Assembly: GCA_002840895.1 (NCBI GenBank)
Contig: PHCZ01000001.1
Span: 600,027-664,026 of the forward strand
Reading direction: 5' to 3'
DNA: 64,000 nucleotides
DNA from: Bacteroidetes bacterium HGW-Bacteroidetes-8
Lineage (GTDB): Bacteria > Bacteroidota > Bacteroidia > Bacteroidales > UBA932
The translations under genes and the position numbers were made by a program. The stretch's first letter is position 1; the number at the start of each line of letters is the position of its first letter. The notes beneath the pieces are model-generated. The model made no database searches. It worked only from the letters and a program-made list of their open reading frames with translations, and was not told the DNA's origin. This document shows positions 8,305 through 18,647 of the stretch, one piece after another.

Positions 8305-10575
8305 ATGAGAAGAGCAATAATTATATTAACAACTCTCTTTTTTGCACTCTCACAACAGTTGAGTGCAAAGAGCAGCAGCTTATCACTTAAAGATTTAAGT
8401 TCCAAACTTATTTACTCCCTTCCCGGAGATACTATTTTAATAGAGTCGGGTATCTATAAAGATATCAAAATTGAGTTAAAAGCTTTTGGAACAAGAGATA
8501 ATCCTATTGTTATAAGGTGTGCAAAACCTGGTGAAGTGATAATTACCGGTAACTCATCTCTCAAACTTGCCGGTGAGTGGGTTGAGATAGATGGTCTCTA
8601 CTTCCGTGACGGAACACCCCCTGCAGGGAGTTCGGTAATCGAATACAGATTAGGAGATGACATAGCAAACAATTGCAGAATCACAAATTGTGTGGTTGAT
8701 TCATTTAACCCATCCGGAAGAGAGGTTCAGTATAGTTATGTGCTACTTTTTGGCAGAGGTAACAGATTTGATCACAACTCGCTTCTAAATAAACTGAATC
8801 TTGGCGTTACACTAATTGTAATGCTAAATCAGGAGAGAGATCAGCAAAATTTTCATAGAATAGACCATAACTATTTTGGGCCAAGGCCTGTCTTCGGCTC
8901 TAATGGTGCCGAAACCATAAGAGTGGGAACAGCTACACAAGCGTTGCAATCGTCCAATACAGTTATTGAATACAACTACTTTGACAGATGTAACGGAGAG
9001 GTTGAGGTTATCTCAATTAAATCCAGCGATAATATTATTAGATACAACTATTTTATTGAATCTCAGGGAGTATTAGCATTAAGGCACGGTGATAGAAACA
9101 TTGCTCACAACAATTTTTTTGATGGTAATGGAATCAGGAACACTGGTGGGATAAGAGTTATAAACGCATCTCACAAGATATTTAACAACACATTTTACCG
9201 TTTAAAAGGGGAGAGATTTTTTGCGGCACTTGCTGTAATGAACGCAGTTCCAAACTCACTGCCAAACAGATACTGCCTTGTTGAGAATGTAGATATTAAC
9301 GGAAACAGTTTCATCGATTGTGACCATATCTCCTTTGGAGTTGGGAGTGATCAGGAGAGAACATTGGAGCCTTCAGATGTGAGATTCTTCTCAAACAGAA
9401 TTTTAAACACAAAAATACCATACCCTTACGAAATGATTGCTTCGGTTAAGGGTTTTGTTTTTAAAGATAATAGTGTTAAGCTCAAAAAGGGGGCAAAACT
9501 CCCCAACGGATTTATATTTGATGAATCGTTGGATGAGTTTGAACTACTTAAGAGTGTACCCGTTAAAAGAGAGGAGTGTGGTGTGAGTTGGACTCTCCAC
9601 AACTCTTTGAATATACAAGAGTTATCAAATAGACGAATTGCTGTTAATCCCGGGCAGGATAACATTTTAAAAGCAATTTCACAAGCATCTGCAGGAGATA
9701 TTATTGAATTGACATCAGAAGGCGAATACCCTGTTTCCGGCGATATTTTTATTGATTTCCCGATTACAATACAAGCCTCTGCCGGCTTGAAGTCAAGACC
9801 GGTAATTCGTTATAATGGATCCAAGCAGGGTAATATTATCACAATCAGAGACTCAGGTGAGCTTACAATAACAGGTGTAGCACTAAATGGGATGAGTGAA
9901 CCAGGTAAAGCCACTGCAGGGTCAGGAATATCAACTGCATCTACAATGATAAAACCCTATCTTCTTGTGGTAGACAGTTGTGAGTTTTTTGACTTTCCTG
10001 AGGGGAGCACTGTCCCTGTAAGAGGTTTGAAAAATACATTTTCGCAGAAGATCATAATCAGAAACTCTCTTTTCAGGGCAATATCTGCAGATGCAATCAA
10101 CTATGCAGGAGAGAGGGATGATGCAGGTAAATACAATGTAGAGGAGCTTATAGTTGAGAATTGCTCATTCAACAGAATCCTGGGTTTGGGAATAAATGTT
10201 TACAGGGGTGGCAGCGACGAGAGTACTGCAGGACCCATTGTAAATATCTCCAACTGTACATTTGAAGATGTTTGTAATAAAGAGAGAGGTTCAGTAATGA
10301 GGTTAATCGGTCCTCAAGTGCTTAATGTTTCGGGTTGTAACTTCAGTAATAGCGGAAGAGCAGGATTCTCAATAAGACTTGATGAGGCTACATTTGAAAA
10401 GGTAAAAGTAGTTAATTGTAATTTCTGGAACTCCGGCAAAATCTTAACAGTGACAGGAAAAGTGGTTAAGGGAAAGATGCTTAGTGAGAAGCCACAGTAT
10501 CTCAATGCAGATAAATTTGACTACAGATCCCAAAAAACGAGCAAATTATATAATAAAAATATTGGAGTAAGATAA
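8305..10575 (+). CDS. Two-domain PL6 alginate lyase (AlyGC-like)
   Basis: A 756-residue exported lyase with signal peptide 1-21 (ending QLSA). The N-terminal beta-helix (about 25-440) has the PL6 signatures: ETIRVG (203-208), catalytic Lys239 in VISIKSSDN and Arg260 in LALRHGD. The C-terminal part (about 445-756) is a second beta-helix without the Lys/Arg pair, the arrangement known from two-domain PL6 enzymes, many of which act exolytically and need the second domain for dimerisation. It starts 6 nt after kduD and stops 1 nt before the PL17 gene. It and the PL6 at 5319 are related but not close copies, suggesting endo- and exo-acting roles. That split is inferred. Confidence 0.9.
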   Translation: MRRAIIILTTLFFALSQQLSAKSSSLSLKDLSSKLIYSLPGDTILIESGIYKDIKIELKAFGTRDNPIVIRCAKPGEVIITGNSSLKLAGEWVEIDGLYFRDGTPPAGSSVIEYRLGDDIANNCRITNCVVDSFNPSGREVQYSYVLLFGRGNRFDHNSLLNKLNLGVTLIVMLNQERDQQNFHRIDHNYFGPRPVFGSNGAETIRVGTATQALQSSNTVIEYNYFDRCNGEVEVISIKSSDNIIRYNYFIESQGVLALRHGDRNIAHNNFFDGNGIRNTGGIRVINASHKIFNNTFYRLKGERFFAALAVMNAVPNSLPNRYCLVENVDINGNSFIDCDHISFGVGSDQERTLEPSDVRFFSNRILNTKIPYPYEMIASVKGFVFKDNSVKLKKGAKLPNGFIFDESLDEFELLKSVPVKREECGVSWTLHNSLNIQELSNRRIAVNPGQDNILKAISQASAGDIIELTSEGEYPVSGDIFIDFPITIQASAGLKSRPVIRYNGSKQGNIITIRDSGELTITGVALNGMSEPGKATAGSGISTASTMIKPYLLVVDSCEFFDFPEGSTVPVRGLKNTFSQKIIIRNSLFRAISADAINYAGERDDAGKYNVEELIVENCSFNRILGLGINVYRGGSDESTAGPIVNISNCTFEDVCNKERGSVMRLIGPQVLNVSGCNFSNSGRAGFSIRLDEATFEKVKVVNCNFWNSGKILTVTGKVVKGKMLSEKPQYLNADKFDYRSQKTSKLYNKNIGVR

Positions 10576-10576
10576 A

Positions 10577-12724
10577 ATGAAACTGTTCTCTATAATAATA
10601 TCTATGATTTTCCTGACAGGAGTTGTTCAGGCTAAGGAGTATCCATCTTTGATGATGACAAAAAAGGGGATGGAGCAGATGAAAAAGGGGTTAGGGAGTT
10701 ATCCTGCCTTTGACGCCTCTGTGGCTCAGACCAGAGCAAAGGCAGATATTGCTGTCAACTCAACTATAGTGGTTCCCATACCAAAAGATGGGGGAGGGGG
10801 CGCTACCCACGAAAAACATAAAGATAACTACTACTCTATGTACTACTGCGGTATAATGTACCAGATTACAGGAGAGAAAAAATATGCTGCTTTTATTGCA
10901 AAGATGCTGGATGAGTATCTGAAGCTCTATCCTACTCTGGACTACCATCCGGTTAAGATGTCATCTACCCCCGGAAGGCTATTCTGGCAAACTCTAAACG
11001 ATTTTGTATGGCTTGTTCACACCTCGGTTGCATATGATTGTATTTATGAATATCTGCCTAAAGAAAAGAGAGAGGAGCTTAATAGTAAGCTCTTTAAGCC
11101 TATGGCTAACTTTATAATGGATGGCAGTGATGTAAATAATAAGACATTCAATAAGATGCATAACCACGGCACCTGGGCTTGCGCTGCAGTAGGGATGATC
11201 GGGTATGTTATGAACGATGAGGAGCTTGTAAAAAAGGCACTTTTCGGGAGTGACCTCTCTGGTAAAAATGGTGGATATATGCAGCAGTTGGAGGAGCTCT
11301 TCTCCCCTGATGGATATTTTACAGAAGGAGCATATTATCAAAGATATGCAATCTGGCCATTCGTCATTTTTGCTCAGGCAATTAATAATAACGAACCGGA
11401 AAGAGAGATATTTCTTTATAGAGATGCAATTCTAAAGAGAGCGGTTACAACTCTCACTCAGATGACATATAACGGATATTTCTTTACAATCAACGATGCA
11501 CTTACAAAAGGACTTAGCGCACAAGAGCTTGTTTTTGCCGTTAATATCTCTTACGCTGCAGATAATTCTCAAAAACATCTTTTGTCAATATCAAAAAAAT
11601 TCCAGAGCTTTTTCCTCCCTACAGATGCAGGATTTGTCGTTGCCAGAGATATTTCCGAGGGAGAAGATAGAGAGTTTGTTCTTAAAAGTCAGCTTCTAAG
11701 AGATGGAAGTGATGGGACAAAAGGTGGATTAGCAATTTTCAGGAGTAAGAAAGAGGGAGAAAATTCTACTTTTTTGATGAAGGCTACTTCCCACGGCTTA
11801 AGTCACGGACATTACGATAAATTGACCATTTCATATTATGACGACGGATATCCTATTCTCGTAGATTACGGCTCTTCACGTTTTCTCAATATCGTAGTGA
11901 AATACAACGGAGGGTATACTCCTCTGAATGATAAATTCTCTATGAGTACAATTGCTCATAACACAGTCACAGTAGATAAAAAAAGTCACTATAACGGGGA
12001 TATCAAATTATCATCAAAATACTCACCATCAATCTACTGTTACGATATCTCCAACCCCGATATAATGGTTAGCTCGGCATTTGAGGCCAACGCATCACCC
12101 GGAGTAAAAATGCAACGAACGAATGCAGTTATAGAAAATCTGGGAGGGGTCCGAATAGTTCTTGACATCTTTAAATTGTCAAGCGAGAGTGAACACACAT
12201 ATGACCTACCTTTCTATTACAACGGAGATATGATAAGCCTTAGTACCCCTTATAAAAAGGCGGTCAATGAGATGACTCTATTCGGAGAAGATAATGGATA
12301 TCAGTTTCTTTGGAAAGAGGCAACAGCAAAACCAATTGATTCAAAGGTATGTTTTACCTGGCTTAAAGGGAGAAGATTTTACAGTATTACTACTGTATCC
12401 GGCCAAAATACAGATCTCTTCTTTGTTCGCACAGGTGCAAATGACCCCGAGTACTTTCTGAGAACAGATCCGGGGTTTATTATACGTGAAAACAACGCAA
12501 AGAACCACACTTTTGTATCTGCAATTGAGACCCACGGTATGTATGATCTTATTGTAGAGAAGACAGAAAATGCCGTTTCAGCTGTTAACTCTTTAAAAAT
12601 ACTTGAAGATAACGATAACTACACGTTAGTATTTATAGAGGTAAACGGAGATAAAGCAGAATTTAGAATTGATTACAATAGGGGTACATCAGAAAAAAAA
12701 TGGACATTAATTAGATATCGATAA
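10577..12724 (+). CDS. PL17 oligoalginate lyase (heparinase II/III-like)
   Basis: Exolytic lyase that releases unsaturated monouronate from alginate oligomers, probably in the periplasm. It has 715 residues with signal peptide 1-19. The (alpha/alpha) toroid spans about 30-350, with HNHGTW (195-200) and the catalytic tyrosine in EGAYYQRY (250-257, Tyr253/254). The C-terminal beta-sheet domain (about 370-715) contributes SHGLSHGHYD (405-414), the usual His and Tyr substrate-site cluster. Length and motif order match characterised PL17 enzymes such as Alg17c. It supplies monomer to the MFS permease and KdgF. Family members usually prefer mannuronate-rich oligomers. Specificity here is unproven. 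Confidence 0.92.
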   Translation: MKLFSIIISMIFLTGVVQAKEYPSLMMTKKGMEQMKKGLGSYPAFDASVAQTRAKADIAVNSTIVVPIPKDGGGGATHEKHKDNYYSMYYCGIMYQITGEKKYAAFIAKMLDEYLKLYPTLDYHPVKMSSTPGRLFWQTLNDFVWLVHTSVAYDCIYEYLPKEKREELNSKLFKPMANFIMDGSDVNNKTFNKMHNHGTWACAAVGMIGYVMNDEELVKKALFGSDLSGKNGGYMQQLEELFSPDGYFTEGAYYQRYAIWPFVIFAQAINNNEPEREIFLYRDAILKRAVTTLTQMTYNGYFFTINDALTKGLSAQELVFAVNISYAADNSQKHLLSISKKFQSFFLPTDAGFVVARDISEGEDREFVLKSQLLRDGSDGTKGGLAIFRSKKEGENSTFLMKATSHGLSHGHYDKLTISYYDDGYPILVDYGSSRFLNIVVKYNGGYTPLNDKFSMSTIAHNTVTVDKKSHYNGDIKLSSKYSPSIYCYDISNPDIMVSSAFEANASPGVKMQRTNAVIENLGGVRIVLDIFKLSSESEHTYDLPFYYNGDMISLSTPYKKAVNEMTLFGEDNGYQFLWKEATAKPIDSKVCFTWLKGRRFYSITTVSGQNTDLFFVRTGANDPEYFLRTDPGFIIRENNAKNHTFVSAIETHGMYDLIVEKTENAVSAVNSLKILEDNDNYTLVFIEVNGDKAEFRIDYNRGTSEKKWTLIRYR

Positions 12725-12743
12725 TATAACAAAAACAAAAATT

Positions 12744-13091
12744 ATGAAAACAAAAAGCGAAGGTTTTGTATTTGACAGTAAAGTTCAGTGGGAAACAGTA
12801 GGAGAGGGACTCAACAGAAAAGTTCTCACCTATGATGGTCAGATAATGATGGTCAGAGTTCACTTTAAAAAGGGTGCTGTTGGAGCACAACACGCACATT
12901 TCCACTCCCAGACCTCATATGTTGTGAGTGGCAGTTTTGAGGTTAATCTTGATGATAAAAAAATGGTTTTAAAATCGGGAGACAGCTTTTATGTGGAGCC
13001 GGATCAGATTCACGGAGCAACTTGCCTTGAGGAGGGTGAGTTGATAGATGTATTCTCTCCTCACAGAGCAGACTTTTTAAAAAATAGTTAA
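12744..13091 (+). CDS. kdgF: KdgF-type cupin, unsaturated-uronate ring opening
   Basis: A small single-domain cupin (115 residues) that speeds conversion of unsaturated monouronates to the linear 5-keto-4-deoxyuronate form. The cupin metal motif is visible as HAHFHSQTSYV (50-60), likely ligands His50, His52 and Gln56, with the second-motif His90 in PDQIHGA. No signal peptide, so it acts in the cytosol after import. It sits between PL17 and the SDR reductase, where product and consumer of its reaction are encoded. Generic cupins share the motif. The call depends on matching length, motif layout and neighbourhood. Confidence 0.82.
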   Translation: MKTKSEGFVFDSKVQWETVGEGLNRKVLTYDGQIMMVRVHFKKGAVGAQHAHFHSQTSYVVSGSFEVNLDDKKMVLKSGDSFYVEPDQIHGATCLEEGELIDVFSPHRADFLKNS

Positions 13092-13101
13092 ATAACATAA
13101 T

Positions 13102-13854
13102 ATGAGGTTAAAAGACAAAGTTGCCGTTGTAACCGGCGGAGCCAGAGATTTGGGTCGTGCAATCTCAGTGAAACTTGCATCCGAAGGTGCTAAAGTTGTC
13201 TTGAATTACTTTGATAACAAAGAAGACGCCCAGACTACCTTAGAATTAATCGCGAAAGCAGGCGGAATAGCTATTGCTGTGCAAGGAGATATGACTAAGG
13301 CAGCAGATGTTAAAAATTTGTTTGACAAGACAAAGAGAGAGTATGGAGATAAGGTGCACATTCTTGTAAATGTGGTTGGTGGATTAGTCGGGCGAAAACT
13401 TATCACAGAACAGGATGAGGCCTGGTATGAGTTTTTGATGGATGTTAATATGCGTAGTGTATTTCTCTGTACCAGAGAGGCAGTTCACTCTATGACTGAT
13501 GGAGGTTCAATTGTAAACTTCTCCTCGCAGGCTGCCAAAGACGGAGGTGGGCCTGGAGCATCAATGTACGCTACAGCCAAAGCTGCAGTTATGTGTCACA
13601 CAAGAGCTATGGCAAAGGAGTTGGGGCCTATGGGTATTAGAGTAAATGCGCTGGCACCAGGAATGATAGCAACCTCTTTCCACGATAGATTTACAAATCC
13701 TGCCGCACGTGAAAACCTGGAAAAGAGTGTTCCGCTAAGGCGACAGGGGGCAGCATCAGATGTTGCAGACCTTGTCTGCTATCTAGCTTCAGATGAGTCA
13801 GCATATATCACAGGAACAAATATTGACATAAATGGAGGAGCTCTCTTCTCTTAA
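13102..13854 (+). CDS. SDR reductase, probable DEH reductase
   Basis: A 250-residue short-chain dehydrogenase, cytosolic. The cofactor motif is TGGARDLG (11-18), and the catalytic residues are Ser near 142 (NFSSQ), Tyr156 and Lys160 (YATAK). The usual NNAG is replaced by NVVGG (90-94). In alginate loci, SDRs at this position reduce 4-deoxy-L-erythro-5-hexoseulose uronate (DEH) directly to KDG with NADPH or NADH. It follows kdgF by 10 nt, consistent with consecutive steps. If correct, the operon encodes two routes from DEH to KDG, this enzyme and KduI plus KduD. Another SDR role cannot be excluded from sequence. Confidence 0.78.
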   Translation: MRLKDKVAVVTGGARDLGRAISVKLASEGAKVVLNYFDNKEDAQTTLELIAKAGGIAIAVQGDMTKAADVKNLFDKTKREYGDKVHILVNVVGGLVGRKLITEQDEAWYEFLMDVNMRSVFLCTREAVHSMTDGGSIVNFSSQAAKDGGGPGASMYATAKAAVMCHTRAMAKELGPMGIRVNALAPGMIATSFHDRFTNPAARENLEKSVPLRRQGAASDVADLVCYLASDESAYITGTNIDINGGALFS

Positions 13855-13886
13855 TTTACAATTACCATTACTTAATCATAAATCAT

Positions 13887-16800
13887 ATGAAAAACAGAAA
13901 ACTAATCAAAGTAGTGATTTTAATGTTAGGCATTATGATGCTTTTCATTCAAAGTCTTTCTGCACAGAGTATCGGCGTCTCCGGAGTTGTTACCGCGGAG
14001 AACGGAGAGCCGCTAATCGGTGTATCAGTTCTTGTTAAAGGTACATCTAACGGTGTTGTTACCGGTATACAAGGTGACTATAATCTAAAAAATGTACCTG
14101 CAAACGGCACTTTAATCTTCTCCTATATTGGTTTTGCAACTGTAGAGCTTCCCGTAAACTCACAGCAGATCTTAAATGTAGTATTGAAAGAGGATCAGCT
14201 TCTGCTGGAAGAGCTTGTTGTTATCGGCTATGGCGTGCAAAAGAAATCACACCTTACCGGCTCAATTGCAAAGGTAAATACATCCGGAATAGAGGATGTA
14301 CCGGTATCGCGTCTGGATCAGGCCCTGCAGGGAAAAGTTGCCGGACTCAATATTCAGAACACCACCTCTGAGGCAGGTGTGGCTCCAACAATAAGAGTTC
14401 GTGGAATGGGCTCAATCAGCGCCAGCTCTTCACCATTGATTGTTGTTGACGGATATCCTATATCCGGAGGGTTGGAGATGGTAAACTCTTCTGATGTTGA
14501 ATCTATTGAAATCTTAAAAGATGCAGCTTCAGCAGCAATTTACGGCTCCCGCGCAGCGAGTGGTGTTATACTTATTACCACCAAAAGCGGCAGCGCAGAT
14601 AAACCCAACTATAACATAAGAGTAAGTACCGGTATTAAAGAGATTTATAAAAATGTAGATCGCTATAATACTCAGGAGTATACAGACCTGCGACGCTCCC
14701 AGAAAGCTGCATACGATACATATATGGCCTCTATAGGAAGCTCATCTAAGTTAAATATTAATAATGATCTTGCCTCTTATTCAGTAGGCGAAATGTTCGG
14801 TTTCAGAGACTGGCAACAGCTGGGGCTTCAATCTGCCAGAATATCAAATATTCAGGCAAATGTATCTGATGGTAACGATAAGGTTAAATATTATATCTCG
14901 GGAAATTACGACTATGATCAGGGAATTATGATCTATAGTGAGTATAATAAACTTAACCTACGTGCAAAGATTGATGCCAATCTATCAAAATATGTTCAGA
15001 TTGGAATATCTATGACTCCTCAGTACACTAAGAGACAGCGCCCCTCAAACTCTTCCGGTGGCTGGTATAACAACCTAATTAGAACCGGTGACTGGATGCC
15101 TGTATATCATACAAAAGAGAGTATCGATTTTATCACCGCCCAAAGGTCTACATTCACAAAAAAAGTGGGTGATTACGTTATGGGAGCAGATTTTTCCAAC
15201 TTAAATTATACTCTTAAAGATGGTACTGTTATTATTAAAGCTACTCCTTGGAACACTTCAGACAACAGCCCTATAAATATTGCAGATAAAACTACCTTTA
15301 TTGAGGAGAATTTTAGTTTAAATACAAACAGTTACATAAATGTAAATATTTTAAAGGGACTCACCTTCAGGTCTTCCAACGGTTTTTATATAAGTTATAT
15401 GAATCAGGATTATTTTATAAAATCTGATGGTCTAAAGCCGGGAGAACTTGCTAACGGAACCTATAAAAACGATTTGTTCCTGGATTTCCTCTCGGAGAAT
15501 ACAATCAACTATTCAAAGAAGATAGGCAAACACGATATCAACCTATTGGCTGGTTATACAGCAAACCTCACAAAACACAGGACAGCTGCCATTGCCGGTA
15601 CCTTCGGTAATGACTATGTATCTACCTTTAATGCAGCTACTGCAATTACCCAGACAAACGCATCGGGAAGTATCCTCACTCAAACATATAAAGAGACCTT
15701 GGCTATGGAGTCTTATCTGGCTCGTATTAACTACTCCTATGCAGATAAATACCTACTCTCTGCAAGCTGGAGAGCAGACGGAAGCTCAAAATTTGGTCCT
15801 AATAACAGATTTGGATATTTTCCTTCGGTTTCCCTCGGATGGAGAGTCTCCGAAGAGGGTTTTATGAAGTCGATCTCTTGGATTGATAGATTAAAAATAC
15901 GTGGTAGCTACGGTGTTACAGGAAACAATAATATTGCAAACTATGCAGCCTACAATACCCTAAGTTTAGTAAACTATCCACTGGGAACAGGAACCGGTTC
16001 TGTAGCGCCGGGCTTTATTAATACTAACACAACACTTGGAAACCGCTCTTTAACCTGGGAGCAGACAAACGAGGTGAATGCCGGGATAGACTTTTCACTT
16101 TTTGACGGCAGGTTTAATATGGCTGTAGATTATTACAGTTCCCAGACAAAATCTCTTCTCCTGCAGCAGGATATACCTTCAATAACAGGGTTCCTTAACT
16201 ACTGGAACAACATAGGTAAAATACGCAACTCTGGTATTGAGATAGAGGTAGATACTTATAATATCAGAACTAAAAAATTCACCTGGCAGACAGCATTCAA
16301 TATTGCAGCAAATAAGAATAAACTCCTAAGTCTTGGTGGAGATCAGACATTCAATTTACAATTAGGTGAAAGAAATGAAGGATATGCCGCAATCGTAGGA
16401 CAGCCAGCAATCCAATACTATCAATTCAAAGTAATTGGAGTATATATGACTCAGGCAGAAGCTCTTGCTTCCGGAATATCCGGTGCAGCAGGTGGGACAC
16501 TAAAAGTTTGGGATAATGGAGACAAGAAACTTGACCAGGAGGACAGAATGGTTGTAGGTTCACCTTTTCCTGATTTTACCTGGGGTATTACAAATACATT
16601 TAAGTATGCCAATTTTGACCTCTCCTTCCTTATACAGGGTTCTCAAGGAGGTGAGATTATGAATGGAGATGTAAACTATGCTGAGACCCGCAGATATGTT
16701 AAGGCTTACAACTATGCAAATTCGTGGCTTGCAGATGGCGTTCAGGGTGACGGAAATACACCTATAAACAGCGGTGGTATCAACTGGATGTGGACAGATT

Positions 16801-17078
16801 ACGTTCTCGAGGATGCGTCCTATGCAGCTCTTCGTGAAATGACTTTCGGTTTCACGTTACAATCAAAATATGCAAAAAAGATTGGACTTAAATCTTTAAG
16901 AGCATATGTTTCGGGACAAAACCTTCTCTTCCTAACTCCAAAAGGTTTCAGACTTGCTAATCCTGAGGCTCGAACAAAACCTACATCTGCATACGACTCA
17001 CCTTTGGTGGATGGTTACTCCCGTGGAGGATTCCCTCTACAAAGAACCATCTCATTTGGTATTAACTTCTCTTTATAA
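13887..17078 (+). CDS. SusC-family TonB-dependent oligosaccharide transporter
   Basis: Outer-membrane beta-barrel that imports oligosaccharides with its SusD lid, powered by TonB. It has 1063 residues, in the family range. Layout: signal peptide to about residue 27 (SLSAQS), carboxypeptidase-regulatory-like domain about 29-112 (GVSGVVTAENGEPLIGVSV), plug domain about 115-230 (VVIGYGVQKKSHLTGS, IRVRGMGSI, GSRAASGVILITTK), then a 22-strand barrel ending FGINFSL with terminal aromatic and Leu residues. SusD follows 18 nt later. Cargo is taken to be alginate oligomers from the surrounding lyases. No N-terminal signal-transfer domain for an anti-sigma system is visible. Confidence 0.95.
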   Translation: MKNRKLIKVVILMLGIMMLFIQSLSAQSIGVSGVVTAENGEPLIGVSVLVKGTSNGVVTGIQGDYNLKNVPANGTLIFSYIGFATVELPVNSQQILNVVLKEDQLLLEELVVIGYGVQKKSHLTGSIAKVNTSGIEDVPVSRLDQALQGKVAGLNIQNTTSEAGVAPTIRVRGMGSISASSSPLIVVDGYPISGGLEMVNSSDVESIEILKDAASAAIYGSRAASGVILITTKSGSADKPNYNIRVSTGIKEIYKNVDRYNTQEYTDLRRSQKAAYDTYMASIGSSSKLNINNDLASYSVGEMFGFRDWQQLGLQSARISNIQANVSDGNDKVKYYISGNYDYDQGIMIYSEYNKLNLRAKIDANLSKYVQIGISMTPQYTKRQRPSNSSGGWYNNLIRTGDWMPVYHTKESIDFITAQRSTFTKKVGDYVMGADFSNLNYTLKDGTVIIKATPWNTSDNSPINIADKTTFIEENFSLNTNSYINVNILKGLTFRSSNGFYISYMNQDYFIKSDGLKPGELANGTYKNDLFLDFLSENTINYSKKIGKHDINLLAGYTANLTKHRTAAIAGTFGNDYVSTFNAATAITQTNASGSILTQTYKETLAMESYLARINYSYADKYLLSASWRADGSSKFGPNNRFGYFPSVSLGWRVSEEGFMKSISWIDRLKIRGSYGVTGNNNIANYAAYNTLSLVNYPLGTGTGSVAPGFINTNTTLGNRSLTWEQTNEVNAGIDFSLFDGRFNMAVDYYSSQTKSLLLQQDIPSITGFLNYWNNIGKIRNSGIEIEVDTYNIRTKKFTWQTAFNIAANKNKLLSLGGDQTFNLQLGERNEGYAAIVGQPAIQYYQFKVIGVYMTQAEALASGISGAAGGTLKVWDNGDKKLDQEDRMVVGSPFPDFTWGITNTFKYANFDLSFLIQGSQGGEIMNGDVNYAETRRYVKAYNYANSWLADGVQGDGNTPINSGGINWMWTDYVLEDASYAALREMTFGFTLQSKYAKKIGLKSLRAYVSGQNLLFLTPKGFRLANPEARTKPTSAYDSPLVDGYSRGGFPLQRTISFGINFSL

Positions 17079-17096
17079 ACTATATAATACTATATT

Positions 17097-18644
17097 ATGA
17101 AAAATTACATATATAAACTACTCATAGTAAGTACTCTAATTGTATTGATCAGCTCCTGTGAGCTGGAGTACTTTCCTGAATCTTCAATGAGTGAAGATGT
17201 TTACTATTCGAACACCCAGGAGATTACTACAGGTCTTATTGCCTGCTATAATGGTCTTATGGGTGTGGTAAAAGAGGAGTGGCGCTTTTCGGAACTCAGG
17301 TCAGACAATGCACATTTGGAGTCTGTCTCCTCATCAGATGCAAACAATGAAGAGCTAAGACGTCTGGATCATATGACAGCAACAGCTCAGGATAAATTTA
17401 TTTTTGATTTCTGCTGGGTCCCTTCTTATAAAGTGATCTCAAGGTGTAATACAATTCTGGCAAAGATTGACAATGTTGCCGATCCGGATACAAAAGCTAA
17501 GATAAAGAGTGAACTTCTATTTATCAGATCTATGATGTATTTCAATTTGACCCGTCTCTTTGGTGAGGTGTGGCTTGTTACAGAGCCAATAACAGGAGAG
17601 GAGGCACTTGAAATGAGTAAAAGTTCAGTTGATGCAATATATGCAAAAATCATTGAAGATCTTGAATTTGCAGCATCTGCTGCTGGCAAATTGCCATACC
17701 CTACATTTACAACAACTGCAAATGTAACCAAGCAACCAACTTCAGAGGTAGGTCGTGCTACAATTTATGCTGCCAAAGCCTTACTAGCTAAGGTATACCT
17801 TACAAGAAAGAACTATGCAGGAGTAAAAACCAATCTTCAACCAATTGTTCAGGATTACGGGACATCCGGAATGGTAGCATTTAACCAGATATTCTCAACC
17901 AGCAATGAGATGAACAAAGAGATACTGTTTGCAGTAAGGTTTAAAGCCGGCGGACTTGGAATAGGAGCTCCATTTGTAAACTACTTTGCCGCTCGAAACT
18001 CGTCATCAACAATTGTAGTTGGAAACGGTATGGGATATAATACTCCAACAGAAGGGCTTACAGATAGATTAGGGAATGTTACTACCTGGAGTACAACCTC
18101 AGGAGGAACCCCTATTGACCCTATCGCAACAGTGCGTAACTTAACTGATAAAAGGAATGCAGTTACTGTTTCATTCTTCAATAACAATGTTTGGTGGACA
18201 TCAAAATTCTGGGAGTCACCCACAGCAGTCCTCTTACTCAATGATGCCGAGACTGACTGGCCAGTTATAAGATATGCCGATGTTCTACTTATGTATGCAG
18301 AGGCTCTCAACAGCGGAGCAGATAATGATCAGAATGGTGCAAGAAACTATGTGAATGCAGTTAGAACACGTGCAGGGCTACCTGCTCTGGATGTTGCTTT
18401 AACTTCAACTAAAACAACGATGCACACTGCAATTCTCGCTGAGAGACGTTTGGAGCTGGCTTTTGAAAATCATAGATATTTTGATATGCTTAGAGAGGGT
18501 AACCAATACGTTGTAAGTACGTTAAACACGCAATTTACTACTGAGAACTTCTATAGAAGTTATACTCAAGGCAGAGGCCCATCAACAATATCGGAGTCAA
18601 ATATTTTACTTCCAATTCCTCTTAATATGGAGAAACTCTATTAA
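17097..18644 (+). CDS. SusD-family glycan-binding lipoprotein
   Basis: Outer-membrane surface lipoprotein that binds glycan and caps the SusC barrel. It has 515 residues with signal II peptide and lipobox LISSC (Cys21), then the SusD start ELEYFPES. TPR-like helices occupy the N-terminal half. The C-terminal RagB/SusD signature (RYADVLLMYAEALN, VRTRAGLP, ERRLELAFENHRYFDMLREG) is clear around residues 390-465. It lies 18 nt after SusC and 3 nt before the first PL38-like gene. Specificity for alginate or related uronans is inferred. Confidence 0.95.
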   Translation: MKNYIYKLLIVSTLIVLISSCELEYFPESSMSEDVYYSNTQEITTGLIACYNGLMGVVKEEWRFSELRSDNAHLESVSSSDANNEELRRLDHMTATAQDKFIFDFCWVPSYKVISRCNTILAKIDNVADPDTKAKIKSELLFIRSMMYFNLTRLFGEVWLVTEPITGEEALEMSKSSVDAIYAKIIEDLEFAASAAGKLPYPTFTTTANVTKQPTSEVGRATIYAAKALLAKVYLTRKNYAGVKTNLQPIVQDYGTSGMVAFNQIFSTSNEMNKEILFAVRFKAGGLGIGAPFVNYFAARNSSSTIVVGNGMGYNTPTEGLTDRLGNVTTWSTTSGGTPIDPIATVRNLTDKRNAVTVSFFNNNVWWTSKFWESPTAVLLLNDAETDWPVIRYADVLLMYAEALNSGADNDQNGARNYVNAVRTRAGLPALDVALTSTKTTMHTAILAERRLELAFENHRYFDMLREGNQYVVSTLNTQFTTENFYRSYTQGRGPSTISESNILLPIPLNMEKLY

Positions 18645-18647
18645 AAG

